Source: Rebecca billardiae RCC1528
Lineage: Eukaryota; Haptophyta
DNA: 64,000 bases
Assembly (NCBI GenBank): GCA_965240325.2
Contig: OZ251224.1
Span: 4,154,001 to 4,218,000, forward strand
Direction: 5' to 3'
Shown here: one piece after another, positions 12,431 to 21,469 of the stretch
Layout of the letters: each line of letters starts with the position of its first letter
Numbering within the stretch: position 1 is the stretch's first letter
Translations under genes and position numbers: made by a program
The notes under the pieces: model-generated
What the model saw: the letters and a program-made list of their open reading frames with translations, nothing else
Told to the model about the DNA's origin: nothing
Databases searched by the model: none

Positions 12431-13895
12431 GTCCGCGCTCGGCCGCGCCGCGCAGCTGCAGACGGCGGACGGCGCGGAGGGCGGCGGCGCGCGCGCGCTC
12501 CGCGCGGCCGGCCTCGCGCGCGCGCCGCCGGGCGAGTCAGTGCTCGCCGCGGCCGCCGCGCGCGCGGACGGCGCCAGCAGCGCGCTCGCGCGCTCCGCGG
12601 CCGCGCTGCGCGCGTCGCGACCCGGGCGCGCGGGCGCCGGCGGGCTGCTCGGCGCCGCCGCGGACAGGGCGCCGCCGCCGCTGCTCGCGCTCCCGTCGCC
12701 GCCCGCGTTCGCGCCGCCGAGCGCGGCCGACGCGGCGCGCGGCCGGCCGGCGCGCGCGCGCACGTTCAGTGACACGCCCGACGCGCACTCCGCCGCCGCG
12801 GCGGTGCCGCCGGCGGCGGCGCAGCCCGTGAGCGCGCCGGGCGCGGTGGGCGCGGCGGACGGCGCTCTGCTGCTGCGCGCGGGCGCGGCCGCTGGGCTGC
12901 CCGCGCGGCTTGCTCGGCTCGTGTGCGCAGGCAAGCGCGCGCGCACCGCACCGCACCGCACCGCACCGCACCGCACCGCACCGCACCGCACCGCACCGCA
13001 CCGCACCGCACCGCACCGCACCGCACCGCACCGCACCGCACCGCACCGCACCGCGCGCGAGCGCACCGCGCGCGCCACCGAGAGGCCGGAGACGCGCCGC
13101 CGTGCGCCGCGCCGCCGTGCCATGAGCCGCCCCGCCCCGCCCCGCGCGCCCGCCCCCCCCTCTCCCGCGCTCGCGCGCGCGCCTGGCGCCGCGTGCGCAG
13201 GCGCCAGCTTCTATGCGGTGCTCGGCCCAGCCGACCCCGAGCGCGCGCAGCCCCAGGAGGGCGAGGGCGGCGGCGCGCCGCCCCCGTCCGCGCCGTCCGC
13301 GCCGCTCGCGCGCGCCACGTTCCTGTGGGTCACGCCCGCGCTGGACACGCTGCACTGGGCGGCGGAGGAGGGCGGCGGCGCCAAGCCGGGCGCGCCGCGC
13401 GCCGACGCGGACGGCGCGCCGCAGCAGCGGCGGCACGGCTCGACGCCGACGGCGCACATCCGAGCCGTGCAGCGCGGGGGCTGGCACGGAGCGCCGCCCG
13501 CCGGCGCGCCCGCGCCCGCCGACCTCTACGGCGCCAAGAACTGCGGCTGGCAGCTCGCGCTGCCCGGGGGGCAGGCGGTGCGGCTGCTCGCGCAGGACAA
13601 CGCGCAGCGCGAGGACTGGGTGACAGCGCTCACGCTCGTCTCAAAGGCGAGCGCGCGCGGGATGCTGCCGCGCGCGCAGCCGCGGGGCGGCGCCGCGCCC
13701 GCCGGACGCGCCCAGCCGGCGGACGCGCCGGCGCAGCCGAGCGGCGGCGGCGCGCAGCCGGCGCCGCCGCCTGGCCTCGGCGCCGCGCCGCTGCCGCCGC
13801 CAGATGCGGCCGCGCACTCTCCGCGCGGCGCGCAGGGCGTGGCCTCGCCAGCAGCCGGCGGCGCGAGCCATCGCGCGGTCGACCTGTACGTGTGA
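6239..13895 (+). CDS. giant Sec7-PH domain Arf guanine-nucleotide exchange factor
   Basis: Predicted to activate Arf GTPases on Golgi, endosome or plasma membrane. Start is the ATG at 6239 (MPRAHECPIHAGLDEA). Three exons: 6239-11764, 11883-12930 and 13201-13895, about 2,420 residues. The Sec7 domain spans residues about 895-1065, with the catalytic glutamate finger in HLRVEAQKL (E981) and the signature SLLMLNTDAHN. A PH domain follows (about 1074-1200, YGWLLKQNRRKVGWKWRF). A coiled coil (about 1770-1885) continues smoothly across intron 1, supporting that splice. A second PH-like fold is near 2195-2335 (TFLWVTPALDTLHW ... EDWVTALTLV). Domain order is like the BRAG/cytohesin group, but long Gly, Ala and Ser low-complexity tracts separate the folded parts. 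Some of these tracts could be unspliced introns. It is divergent from dynein and convergent with the YchF-like gene. Confidence 0.85.
11765..11882 (+). other. intron 1 of the Sec7-PH gene
   Basis: 118 nt, phase 0, donor CGG|GTGCGT and acceptor GCGCAG|GCG. Removing it joins the frame ending ...EAARQR to ATEMRRTLSEVEGALK and leaves one continuous coiled coil. Confidence 0.8.
12931..13200 (+). other. probable GC-AG intron 2 of the Sec7-PH gene
   Basis: The PH-like third exon needs a phase-1 donor. GCAG|GCAAGC at 12930/12931 matches the known GC-donor consensus AG|GCAAG, and TGCGCAG|GC at 13200 is the acceptor. The nearby GT donor at 12921 would break the frame. The 270-nt intron holds the CCGCA pentanucleotide array. 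Confidence 0.6.
12941..13054 (+). repeat. (ACCGC)n pentanucleotide microsatellite, about 23 copies
   Basis: An essentially perfect 5-bp tandem repeat lying inside the proposed GC-AG intron. It contains no stop in any frame, so unspliced reading would give a meaningless TAPHR repeat. Confidence 0.97.
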
Positions 13896-14194
13896 GCACG
13901 CTGCTGTGGACTCTGATGTCTGATTGATGAGACGACTGACATCGTATATAGTCGGCGCAGCGGCCGCGCTGTTATTCTTAGCAGCAGTAGATGATGAATT
14001 CATCGTCAACAGCAGCAGTAGCAGCTATAGCAGCGCCGATCGATCGATCTGCATGCAGCACTACGACGAGCGCCGATCTGCGCCGCCCAGCGGCGACTCC
14101 GATCCCGGTAGCGTGCAGATCGAGTAGTAGTCGTGGACGAATAAACTTTAATCAGCAGCGGCGGCGGCGCGGCAGTGCCCGTGGCGCGCCTTCC
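13896..14194. other. intergenic region between two convergent genes
   Basis: Lower-GC 3' flank of the Sec7 gene, with CAG/TAG triplet-rich sequence and the 12-bp palindrome GATGAATTCATC near 13993. It also includes a candidate polyadenylation signal at 14140. No gene is seen. Confidence 0.6.
14140..14145 (+). terminator. candidate poly(A) signal AATAAA for the Sec7 gene
   Basis: A canonical AATAAA about 245 nt after the Sec7 stop codon, in the only A/T-rich stretch before the convergent neighbour. Confidence 0.4.
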
Positions 14195-15451
14195 TCAGCG
14201 CGACTGACCCCACCTGATGAGCACCACGTCTCCACCGTCGAGAGCAGCCCCCCTGCCCTCTGTGCGCACGCTCCCGGCGTCCTTTGCGGATGCAAAGCTG
14301 CCGTGCTGGAGCAGCGCCGAAGCGTGCGCAACCTCTGCACAGACGAAGCCCCTCGCAATGTCACCGTGGATCCTCTGCGCAAGCGCCTCCGCCGTGAGGC
14401 CTCCGCGCGAGAGGTGCGCGCGCGTGGTCCGCGAGCGCTCAGGAGGCACGCCTGGCCCCGTGTACACGAGCTGCAAGCGGAGCATCTCCATGGCCGCCAG
14501 GGGCAGCACGTGCGTGCACAGCAGCCGGTCGAGCTGCTCCCCCGCCTCCAGCTGCGCGCCGAGGCCGTCCAGGAACTCGCGCTGCGCGGAGGGGCTGAGG
14601 GGAGAGAGCTCCGCCTCGAGCTTTGCGCTCACGATGGCAAAGCGATCCGTCGCGGGGTCGGTGTGTGCGATGGCGCCAAAGAGCTCGCGCGCCGTGTCCA
14701 CGGCCGCCTCGCGGCAGAGCAAGAAGTCGGCCTCGTCCACGTTGAACGCGTAGCACACGGGCTTGAGCGTGAGGAGCCCCATCGACTTGATCGCGAGCGT
14801 GGCCGCTGGCGAGAGCCCGGCCGAGCGCGCCGGCAGTCCCGACTGCAGCGCCGCGACGGCTGCCTCCAGGGCAGCCCGCTCCTCGCCCGCGCAGCTGGTC
14901 TTGCCGAGTCGTCTCTCCGCATGCGCGAGGTCTGCGAGGATGAGCTCGAGGTTGACCACCTCGGCGTCGCAGACCGGGTCGACTCGCCCGTCCACGTGGA
15001 TCGTGCCGCCGTCCTCGAACGTACGGACCACGTGAACGATCGCGTCACACTCGCGCACAGCTGCCAGGAAGCGGTTGCCGAGCCCCTCGCCTCTACTCGC
15101 CCCCTTCACGAGCCCCGCAACATCCACCCAGGGGAGAATTGCCGGCACCGTGCGCGTGCTGCGAGCCATGGCCCCGAGAGGGACGAGGTATTCATCGGGC
15201 ACGGCCACGGGAGCGACATTCGGCTCGATTGTGCAGAAGGGGAAGTTTGCAGCCTGGGCGACAGACTTGCGGGCGATGGCGTTGACGAGCGTCGACTTGC
15301 CCACGTTGGGCAGCCCGATGATGGCCACTTTCATCGTGGTCGGCGGCCGTCGATGGCCTCCCCCCAGCTGGTGGCGGCACACGATCGGCTGATGCGGGTG
15401 ACCATGCTGGTGGCATGCTGCCGCAACCGCTAGGATGAGCCTCGTCAGCAT
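14195..15451 (-). CDS. YchF/OLA1-type Obg-family GTPase/ATPase with N-terminal extension
   Basis: Translation-associated P-loop nucleotidase of the YchF/OLA1 subfamily, 418 residues from the upstream ATG. G1 is GLPNVGKS (46-53), the switch I threonine lies in FCTIEPN, G3 is DVAGLVKGAS (110-119), and the G4 position carries NVDE (237-240). NVDE is the YchF-type NxxE that favours ATP over GTP. A TGS-like C terminus ends with GFVCAEVAHASALL and GDVVLIRWG. Conserved sequence starts at an internal methionine, M40 (MKVAIIGLPNVGKS). The 39 residues before it are hydrophobic then His/Arg-rich (MLTRLILAVAAACHQHGH), compatible with a transit peptide to mitochondrion or plastid, or else with 5' UTR if M40 is the real start. 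Single exon, convergent with the Sec7 gene. Confidence 0.92.
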   Translation of the reverse strand: MLTRLILAVAAACHQHGHPHQPIVCRHQLGGGHRRPPTTMKVAIIGLPNVGKSTLVNAIARKSVAQAANFPFCTIEPNVAPVAVPDEYLVPLGAMARSTRTVPAILPWVDVAGLVKGASRGEGLGNRFLAAVRECDAIVHVVRTFEDGGTIHVDGRVDPVCDAEVVNLELILADLAHAERRLGKTSCAGEERAALEAAVAALQSGLPARSAGLSPAATLAIKSMGLLTLKPVCYAFNVDEADFLLCREAAVDTARELFGAIAHTDPATDRFAIVSAKLEAELSPLSPSAQREFLDGLGAQLEAGEQLDRLLCTHVLPLAAMEMLRLQLVYTGPGVPPERSRTTRAHLSRGGLTAEALAQRIHGDIARGFVCAEVAHASALLQHGSFASAKDAGSVRTEGRGAALDGGDVVLIRWGQSR

Positions 15452-16216
15452 GTTGGCCCTACCCCATTGGCGTCCGATCGGAAGGCAGCCTCGGTGGCGG
15501 CGCGAATCTGATGATCAAGTTCATCAAGACAGTTTACTGTACAGTTTACTATGATTTAACGTGCACTCACTTGGTTAGGCGTGATTAACCCCATCCAACA
15601 CTGCACAAAGACACCGCCACAAAACAGACCGGCGCAGGCAGGTGAGGGGCGCGTTGCCGCACCTCATCGAGGCGGCCATTGCAGCAAGCGGTCGCCCCGC
15701 GCTCGGAGGCACGCGCTCGAGAGCGCGCTCTGACACCACACGGGGAGGGTGCTGCACCTGGATGTTGTATCCCAGCCACCTCGAGAGTGCAGCCACGCCA
15801 AACACCTGCCTGGCTGCCTGCGCTGTGAGCGACGCCGCGTCGACTGATCCGTGTGATCGAATTCGAGCCCCAGCCGTTGAAGCGGCCAGCGGGAAGAACT
15901 GGAAGATGAAGGGTGGGCAGGTCCACATGCCCGGCGTAAACTGCGCGCTGCTCGCCCGCGGAGGCAAGCAGCGCACCCACAGTAGTGGAAACTACTTAAA
16001 GTAAACAAATGCCGGGGCGGGCGGCGGACTGGCTGGCGGAGTGGCGGAGCCAGTCTGACTCTTGAGTCTGGCCTGTGGCACACGGCCTGTGGCCAGACGG
16101 CTGGGCAGGCAGCCCTGGCACTGGAGTCGTCGTCCACACGGCACGACGGCGGCGGCAAGAAGCCCGCCAGAAGCGCATCGCGATGACGTCGCCACAGCAG
16201 TTGCGACAGCGCGTCA
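15452..16216. other. 765-bp stretch without a recognised gene
   Basis: Short open frames on both strands show no recognisable domain. It contains one copy of a dispersed motif (GTACAGTTTACTATGATT at 15539-15556) and forms the flank between the divergently read YchF-like gene and the 3' end of the EsV-1-7 gene. Confidence 0.5.
15539..15564 (+). repeat. dispersed TACAGTTTAC motif, copy 1
   Basis: GTACAGTTTACTATGATT followed by TAACGTGC. The first 18 nt recur exactly, inverted, at 38421-38438. The outer halves recur at 47911-47934. A shorter core occurs inverted at 41244-41257. Confidence 0.6.
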
Positions 16217-17281
16217 TCAGTCATCGTCGAGGTCCTCGATGCTGCTGCCGTCAGTGTCGCCGCCGCCGCCGCCCACAGCACCGTGTCCGTGTCCGCCCTC
16301 GGCATCGGCATGGCCAACGTCGGAGCCGCCGGCAGCCATCAGCACGACCTGCTGCTGCTCGCTGCCGTCGTCACCCACCCGCTCGACAATTGCACCACCG
16401 CCGCGACCCGCCGCCCCGTTGGCGCCGCGCTCGCCCTGCAAGGCGCCGCCGGTGCCGCCGCCCGCGCCCGCGCCGGGCGGTTGTGGCGCGGCCGCCGGTG
16501 CCGCCGGCAGCATGTACTCAGTGTATGGCAGCTGCGGCACGCCGTTCACGAGGACCACCGCCTTGGTGAGCGCGCCTGGGTTCACGGGCTCGCGATGCCC
16601 CACGCCCAGCGCGATGGACTGCACCGGCGCCACCGGCATTGCCGGCAGCACGGGTGCAGCAGGCCCGGTCGCCCCCTGGGCCGCGCTTGGCGCCGGTGTG
16701 CAGCTGATGGCGTCGGTGCTGACCACAGGGAGGGCCGACGCGTCGGGCGCGGCGGGCGAGAAGTGGCGCCGCGCGAGCTTGATCATGCCCGGCAGCTGGT
16801 GCTCGCCGCATCGGCTTGCGCTCTCGTCGCCAGGCAGCGCCCTGGACGCGCGCCGCGCGCAGCCGGGCTTGCAGCAGACCTTCCGGATGTGGTAGTGGGC
16901 GACCATGTCAGGCAGCCGGTGCGCGGCGCACCGCGTGCGCCCCTCGTTGGGCATGCTCCACATGGCGGTCGTAGTGCATCCGGGCCTTACACAGACGCGG
17001 CGCGTGAGGTTGATCATGCCCGGCAGCTGGTGCTTGCTGCACCGAACTGGGCGTTCGCCTGACATGCCAAACGACGACTGCTTGAGGCAGCCGGACGCAG
17101 CACACGTGCGGCCCGGAGTTCTGAGGCAGGTCATGCCCGGCTTTCTATGCGCGAGGCACAAGCTTGGTCGTAACTGGTCACGCCAACCCCACGTGGGCCG
17201 CGCGCTGCAGCCGTCCTCCGCGCACTCCCGCCATTCTGCCGTCTCAGCGGTCTCTCCCGCCAAGGGAGTCTCTCCCGCCAT
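16217..17281 (-). CDS. EsV-1-7 cysteine-rich repeat protein
   Basis: 354 residues from the ATG at 17281. The N-terminal half carries four tandem Cys/His units of the form C-x4-C-x15/16-C-x2-H: C20/C25/C42/H45, C60/C65/C81/H84, C97/C102/C118/H121 and C136/C141/C158/H161, each followed by a short LPGM-type tail. This is the signature of the EsV-1-7 domain, first named in a brown-algal virus protein and in the Ectocarpus developmental regulator IMMEDIATE UPRIGHT. The biochemical function of the family is unknown; the pattern suggests metal binding. The C-terminal half (about 170-354) is Pro/Gly/Ala-rich and ends in a very acidic DGSSIEDLDDD tail. Codon bias resembles its neighbours. No other zinc-finger family with this spacing was recognised. 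Confidence 0.85.
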   Translation of the reverse strand: MAGETPLAGETAETAEWRECAEDGCSARPTWGWRDQLRPSLCLAHRKPGMTCLRTPGRTCAASGCLKQSSFGMSGERPVRCSKHQLPGMINLTRRVCVRPGCTTTAMWSMPNEGRTRCAAHRLPDMVAHYHIRKVCCKPGCARRASRALPGDESASRCGEHQLPGMIKLARRHFSPAAPDASALPVVSTDAISCTPAPSAAQGATGPAAPVLPAMPVAPVQSIALGVGHREPVNPGALTKAVVLVNGVPQLPYTEYMLPAAPAAAPQPPGAGAGGGTGGALQGERGANGAAGRGGGAIVERVGDDGSEQQQVVLMAAGGSDVGHADAEGGHGHGAVGGGGGDTDGSSIEDLDDD

Positions 17282-17678
17282 GCGTTGCGTACTGCGTTCG
17301 TTTGGCGCGGACGCCGGACCCTGGCCGAGCCGGACACCGCGAGATGACCACTGTCCACTCCGAGTCTCCGATTATTGCTGGTTTGATTGGGCCCTTCGGA
17401 GCGCCGCAATAGGCAATGGCTGCATCATCGACGGACCTTGCGCGGCACTAGCCAGATAACAAGATATCGACATCACTGCTCGAAGTGCCTCGAACGATTG
17501 CCTACCGTCTCGGGCCGCGCCCGCGCCAGTCGGACTTACAGTACTCCAAAATGGGAGTAAGTAGAATTCTAACGTGGCCCCGAGTAGTGGCAGAAAGTGA
17601 TTCGGACGCACACGAGACGGATGCCTCGGGCCGCATGCGGCGCTGTGCGCGCCGAGCTCGCGATCCGCTGCCACCCGA
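17282..17678. other. intergenic region, EsV-1-7 / RPS20
   Basis: 397 bp holding the presumed promoter of the EsV-1-7 gene and the 3' end of RPS20, both transcribed leftwards. No gene is seen. Confidence 0.5.
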
Positions 17679-18062
17679 TTACTCCACGTCCGCGATGGTC
17701 ACCTCCACGTCGACCCCCGGCTCGATCGAGATGGACGTGATCTGCTTGACAATCTCGCTCGGCGAGTGAAGGTCGATCAGCCGCTTGTGGATGCGCATCT
17801 CGAAGCGGTCCCACGTGTTGGTGCCCTCACCGCACGGCGACTTGCGCGTGGTGATGCGCAGGTGCTTCGTGGGCAGGCGCACAGGGCCCTTCACCTTGAG
17901 GCGCTTCTCCTTGGCGCCGCGGATGAGGTCGTTGCACACCTTCTCGAGGTTCTGCACGTTGCGCGAGGTCAGCGTGATGCGGATGCGGTGCACCTTCATC
18001 TCGGCACCGTCATCCATCATCTTCGCCTTAAGCGGGTTCGCAGGGGTGGCGGCGGCCTCCAT
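17679..18062 (-). CDS. RPS20: 40S ribosomal protein S20 (uS10)
   Basis: Small-subunit ribosomal protein of the cytosolic ribosome head. 127 residues from the ATG at 18062 ([15 protein letters not shown]) to TAA, the normal family length. Diagnostic blocks are [68 protein letters not shown] and the ending [15 protein letters not shown]. The frame is open 12 codons further upstream. However, a polypyrimidine-AG (CTCTTTCAG) lies just before the chosen ATG, so the transcript probably has a 5' UTR intron ending there. The chosen start gives the best match to the family. Confidence 0.97.
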   Translation of the reverse strand: MEAAATPANPLKAKMMDDGAEMKVHRIRITLTSRNVQNLEKVCNDLIRGAKEKRLKVKGPVRLPTKHLRITTRKSPCGEGTNTWDRFEMRIHKRLIDLHSPSEIVKQITSISIEPGVDVEVTIADVE

Positions 18063-18545
18063 GATATCTGAAAGAGCTTGACTTGGGGCGAGCTGCACGT
18101 GCGGCGCGGGGGCGTGGTGCGAACCGGGCGGACCAGCGGCGCGCGTGTGAGCGCTCGCGCAAGGCCGAGAGAGGCACGGCGGGGCCGAAACGTGGAGGGC
18201 ATATGCGCCGCCCAGCGAACGCCCCGCTCACTGCCCAGCCACGCCGAGAGCGGAATGGCGAGCGAGCTCCGTGCCCGAGGCGCGCGCCCGTACCTGACTG
18301 TCTGCACGCTGCTGTGCTGAGTGCACTCGCCGCAAGGTTTGCGGAGTGCAGACACGTGGCTGAAAGCAGCACGCACGGCCACGATGGCGGCGGGGGCCGC
18401 CATCTTTTCCAAGCTTGCCATTATTCCGCGGGGGGGGCACGCCCGGATTTAACCGTGCCGCCCCCGCGGCTTTGTGCAACCAAGGGGTCTTACAAATAAG
18501 TAAATAACCCACGTTTTTAAAGTCTCCTTGGTGCAACATCAAGGC
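18063..18545. other. upstream region of RPS20
   Basis: No supported gene. On the minus strand a CTTTCAG acceptor sits 5-6 nt before the RPS20 start codon, so part of this stretch is probably its 5' leader intron. The distal part becomes AT-richer and contains a GGGGGGG tract. Confidence 0.4.
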
Positions 18546-18604
18546 CGACGAATCAGGAGACCCGCGTCGTCCTACCTCTGTGTCGTTAAATCATAGAATG
18601 AGTC
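18546..18604 (+). repeat. dispersed 57-59 bp element, copy 1
   Basis: Starts CGACGAATCAGGAGACC and ends CGTTAAATCATAGAATGAGTC. A near-identical copy in the same orientation is at 19605-19661, and a partial copy at 27107-27148. The two close copies flank the small gene at 18630-19415 as direct repeats. Confidence 0.85.
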
Positions 18605-18629
18605 CGGAGTCCTACATGGCGACGCTCGC

Positions 18630-19415
18630 ATGGACGACCTCGACGTGACTGCGCTGCTGCCCGAGGGGCTGTCGGATCGTTGGGTGCGCCTCTACGTCCG
18701 CCTTTGGCGTGACGCAGCAAGGCTCACCGCCGCCGACGGCCTCCCGCGCGCGGTGCACATCTCCCTCCTGCCAGATGGGAGTGTCCGTCTGACGGTGTCT
18801 GTGCGTCCGCCTGATGCGCAAGGGCCTGATGCTTCTCCACAGGGAACCCCCGCTGGTGGCAGCCAGCGGCGCGAGGGAGGTGGTGGCGCGCCTTCTAAAG
18901 CTCCCCTGCATCCCGCCCCGCGCCGAGCGCGCAAGTCGGCTCCGCCGGCGCGCCCGCTCGCCGCGCAGGGCTCGGGTACTGGAGTGCAGGCTGCAAACGG
19001 CGAGCAGCAGCACTCTCAGAAGCGGAAGAAGAAGCCTCGGCGCGGGAAGCGCGGGCCTCGGCGTGACGCGCAGGGCAGGCGGATTCGATCTCCATCGAGC
19101 CGCCGCACCTCGTCGCGGCGCGCCGTCGAGAAACGCCAGGAGCGCAAGGCGGCGCGGCTGGCGGCCTCTCTGCCCGCAGCACCTGCGCCTGCTCCAGCTG
19201 CTGTCCCCCACGCGGACCGAGACTCGTCCATGGACGACGACTCGGACGACGAGGATGCGCAGCAGTCCGGGGCAAAGCGTACCCTGCACGCCGCAGCAGC
19301 GCCAGCCGCCGCCAGCAAGCCAGCTGAGCAGAGCGGCAAGCGCGCACGCGGCCGCGCAGGGCACACGGGGACGACTACATCACCGCCGGATCACCCGCCA
19401 GGGCCCAGCGGCTGA
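18630..19415 (+). CDS. basic, probably nuclear protein of unknown function
   Basis: 261 residues, MDDLDVTALLPEGLSDRW to TGA. The first 65 residues look folded (LLPEGLSDRWVRLYVRLW, PRAVHISLLPDGSVRLTV). A long Arg/Lys-rich segment follows, with nuclear-localisation-like clusters (QKRKKKPRRGKRGPRR, about 125-140), then an acidic patch (MDDDSDDEDAQQ) and another basic tail. No family was recognised. A short out-of-frame upstream ATG at 18616 encodes about 10 codons. The gene lies exactly between two direct repeats (18546-18604 and 19605-19661), so it may be part of a mobile or duplicated unit. Confidence is limited because there are no domain matches. Confidence 0.5.
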   Translation: MDDLDVTALLPEGLSDRWVRLYVRLWRDAARLTAADGLPRAVHISLLPDGSVRLTVSVRPPDAQGPDASPQGTPAGGSQRREGGGGAPSKAPLHPAPRRARKSAPPARPLAAQGSGTGVQAANGEQQHSQKRKKKPRRGKRGPRRDAQGRRIRSPSSRRTSSRRAVEKRQERKAARLAASLPAAPAPAPAAVPHADRDSSMDDDSDDEDAQQSGAKRTLHAAAAPAAASKPAEQSGKRARGRAGHTGTTTSPPDHPPGPSG

Positions 19416-19604
19416 GACGGCCGTCTGACATCCGGACCTGCACCCTCGCCCTCGCTCGGGGCACAGCAGGTCCATGCGAGCCGCGCAGCGCAGGTGGATC
19501 GCGCTCCAGCAGCTCAAGGCCGCGCTCAAGCCATTCGATCGCGGTTCAGGCTATGCTCTGCCACCAGCGCCGACTTCGTGTCGTCGACGATCGGGCACTG
19601 CCGA

Positions 19605-19661
19605 CGACGAATCAGGAGACCTGCGCCGTCCTACCTGTGTCGTTAAATCATAGAATGAGTC
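19605..19661 (+). repeat. dispersed 57-59 bp element, copy 2
   Basis: Same orientation as copy 1 at 18546 with only a few differences. It closes the interval containing the 18630-19415 gene. Confidence 0.85.
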
Positions 19662-20352
19662 ACGACTCCCTCACCCGCGGCCAACGCGCTCCGACATCCT
19701 CCATTAACTCCATTCAGTACTTCGACAGACGAATCAGGGACGGTATTTTTCTCTCGTCTGAAGCCTGCATATTTAAAACACGAAGCCGGTCGAAGCGGCA
19801 CGAAGCCGGTTCTGCCGCGGGGCCGCCGGGGCGGCGGATCGCGCAGGCCGCGCGAGCAACGATCCCCGCCGTCTCCGCCTTCATGCGAGGCGCGAGAGCG
19901 GCCGATGCGGATGGTGGAGTCTCTGCCTCCGCGTATAAGACACCTGACCCTGTCCGCCCCGCTGACCAGGAGCCGCGCGGCAGCCGGCTCAACGGCGGCG
20001 CGGCGGTGGCGCCAACCGAATACGGCTGCGCCGGCTCGGCTGCGAGTTCGCCATCTTCCACGAAGACACGAACGCGGAGACAGCTGGCATGATGAGGAGG
20101 AGGGCGAAGATGATGTCTTGCTTCGATACGCCTCTCGCGGATTGGACCATGCTCAGCATGGTTACGTGCTCGGGCGCAAGCGCATCCAGTCCCTGCTGAG
20201 GCTGTACGGTTCCGGCAGCAAGCGGACGAGGTGGGGCGGTGCGAGCGCGATGCTGAGGCGAGCGGCAGCGCCCCTTCCAACTCGGATGCCATCAGGAGCT
20301 GTCTGCGCGACCGCGACGTCGAAGACTCAGCGGACAACCGGGCCACGGTAGT
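19662..20352. other. 691-bp stretch without a supported gene
   Basis: An open frame around 20090-20250 (+) reads an acidic run (DEEEGEDD) then LLRYASRGLDHAQHGY and could be an exon fragment, but no family or clean splice pair was recognised. Confidence 0.3.
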
Positions 20353-20900
20353 GGTAGCGCGGGTGAGATCACACTCACAGCCACGCCCAGGCTGTCGGCG
20401 GGCAGACCGTGCGCGGCGCGGCTGCGCGGAGCCCTGCGATGCCACTTCTCGCTGGCTCGCGGCTACAGTCGGCTGCGTGGACTGATGCTAGTAGCGGGTG
20501 TGTGTGGAGGGCTAGCCCGCCCGCGGTGGTGGTGGTAGCGCGTGTGACATCACAGCCGCGCCCAGGGCAGCAGGGCTGTCGAGTGCCGGGCGGGCCAGGC
20601 GATCGCATGCTATTGTAATTGCTGCGCAGCTGCGACACTGCTGGCTCGCGGCCACAATTGGCCGCCGACAAGGGCGCGCGAGGGCTGGTTTCAATACTAG
20701 CAGCGGTTTGCGCGTGCGTGCGTGCGTAGCCTCTGCGCCTTTGCGCCGCAGGGCTCGGCTCAAGCCGGTGGTGAGGGTAGCGCGGGTGAGATCACAGCCG
20801 CGCCCAGTGGCTCAGCTCGGCTGGCGCGCGGCGGCGCCGAGCCGTGCGACGCTGCTCGGTGTCAGGCTGCACTCACGGCCGGAATCGGCCGCCGGCGAGG
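20353..20900 (+). repeat. three imperfect tandem/interspersed units
   Basis: GGTAGCGCGGGTGAGATCAC-type unit starts occur at 20353, 20534 and 20777. Each is followed by CAGCC.CGCCCAG and then a related GGCTCGCGGC / CGCCG.CGAGGGCGC segment. Spacing is irregular (181 and 243 bp), so these are old diverged copies. Confidence 0.65.
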
Positions 20901-21469
20901 GCGCACGAGGGCCCAATAGACACGCCCCGGCCCAGGCACGCCCCGGTCTGCCTCAAGCTGCTGGTGGTCTGCCTCCAGGTGCTGCACCATGCACCAGCTC
21001 GGCGGGCTGCGGCCGCGCGGCGGCGCCGAGAGCGGCTACGCGGGGACGGGGACGGGGAGCCGGCGGTGGTGGCGGGAGCTGGGACCAACGAGCGGGCACG
21101 CAAGCTCACGAGCGGGCCACGCCGGGGCGGGCGCGCGACCACGAGCGGGCCCATGCAGGGGCGGGCCAGGGGCGGAGGCGCCGGGTGGCGGGAACCGGGA
21201 TCCGCCATTTTTTTGCTCTTGCAGGCGCGCGCGCGTGGCGCTGGTCCGGGCGCTCGCTGCTCGGTCCGGCAGCCCGCTTCTGCGCGCTTCAGAACGGCTT
21301 CAGCCGGGGCTGAAGCCGTATGTGGGCAAAGACGAGATGAGACAGCCTCACACCTTGAAAACCCGCGGCGCAGCCGCCACTTGGAGGACGGTCCGAACCT
21401 GGAGGACGGTTTTGGACTTTTTCCAGGCCGATCCTGGAGGATCGGCGCCAGTCCTTGAGGATCGGCCTC
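20901..21469. other. 569-bp stretch without a supported gene
   Basis: GC-rich, open in several frames but with no recognisable domain. Near 21370-21470 degenerate GGAGGA/TCCTCC units foreshadow the array that follows. Confidence 0.3.

Noticed and set aside
14214-14260. CTGATGAG as a hammerhead ribozyme core
   Set aside because: No matching GAAA segment or helices; it is coding sequence of the YchF-like gene on the other strand.
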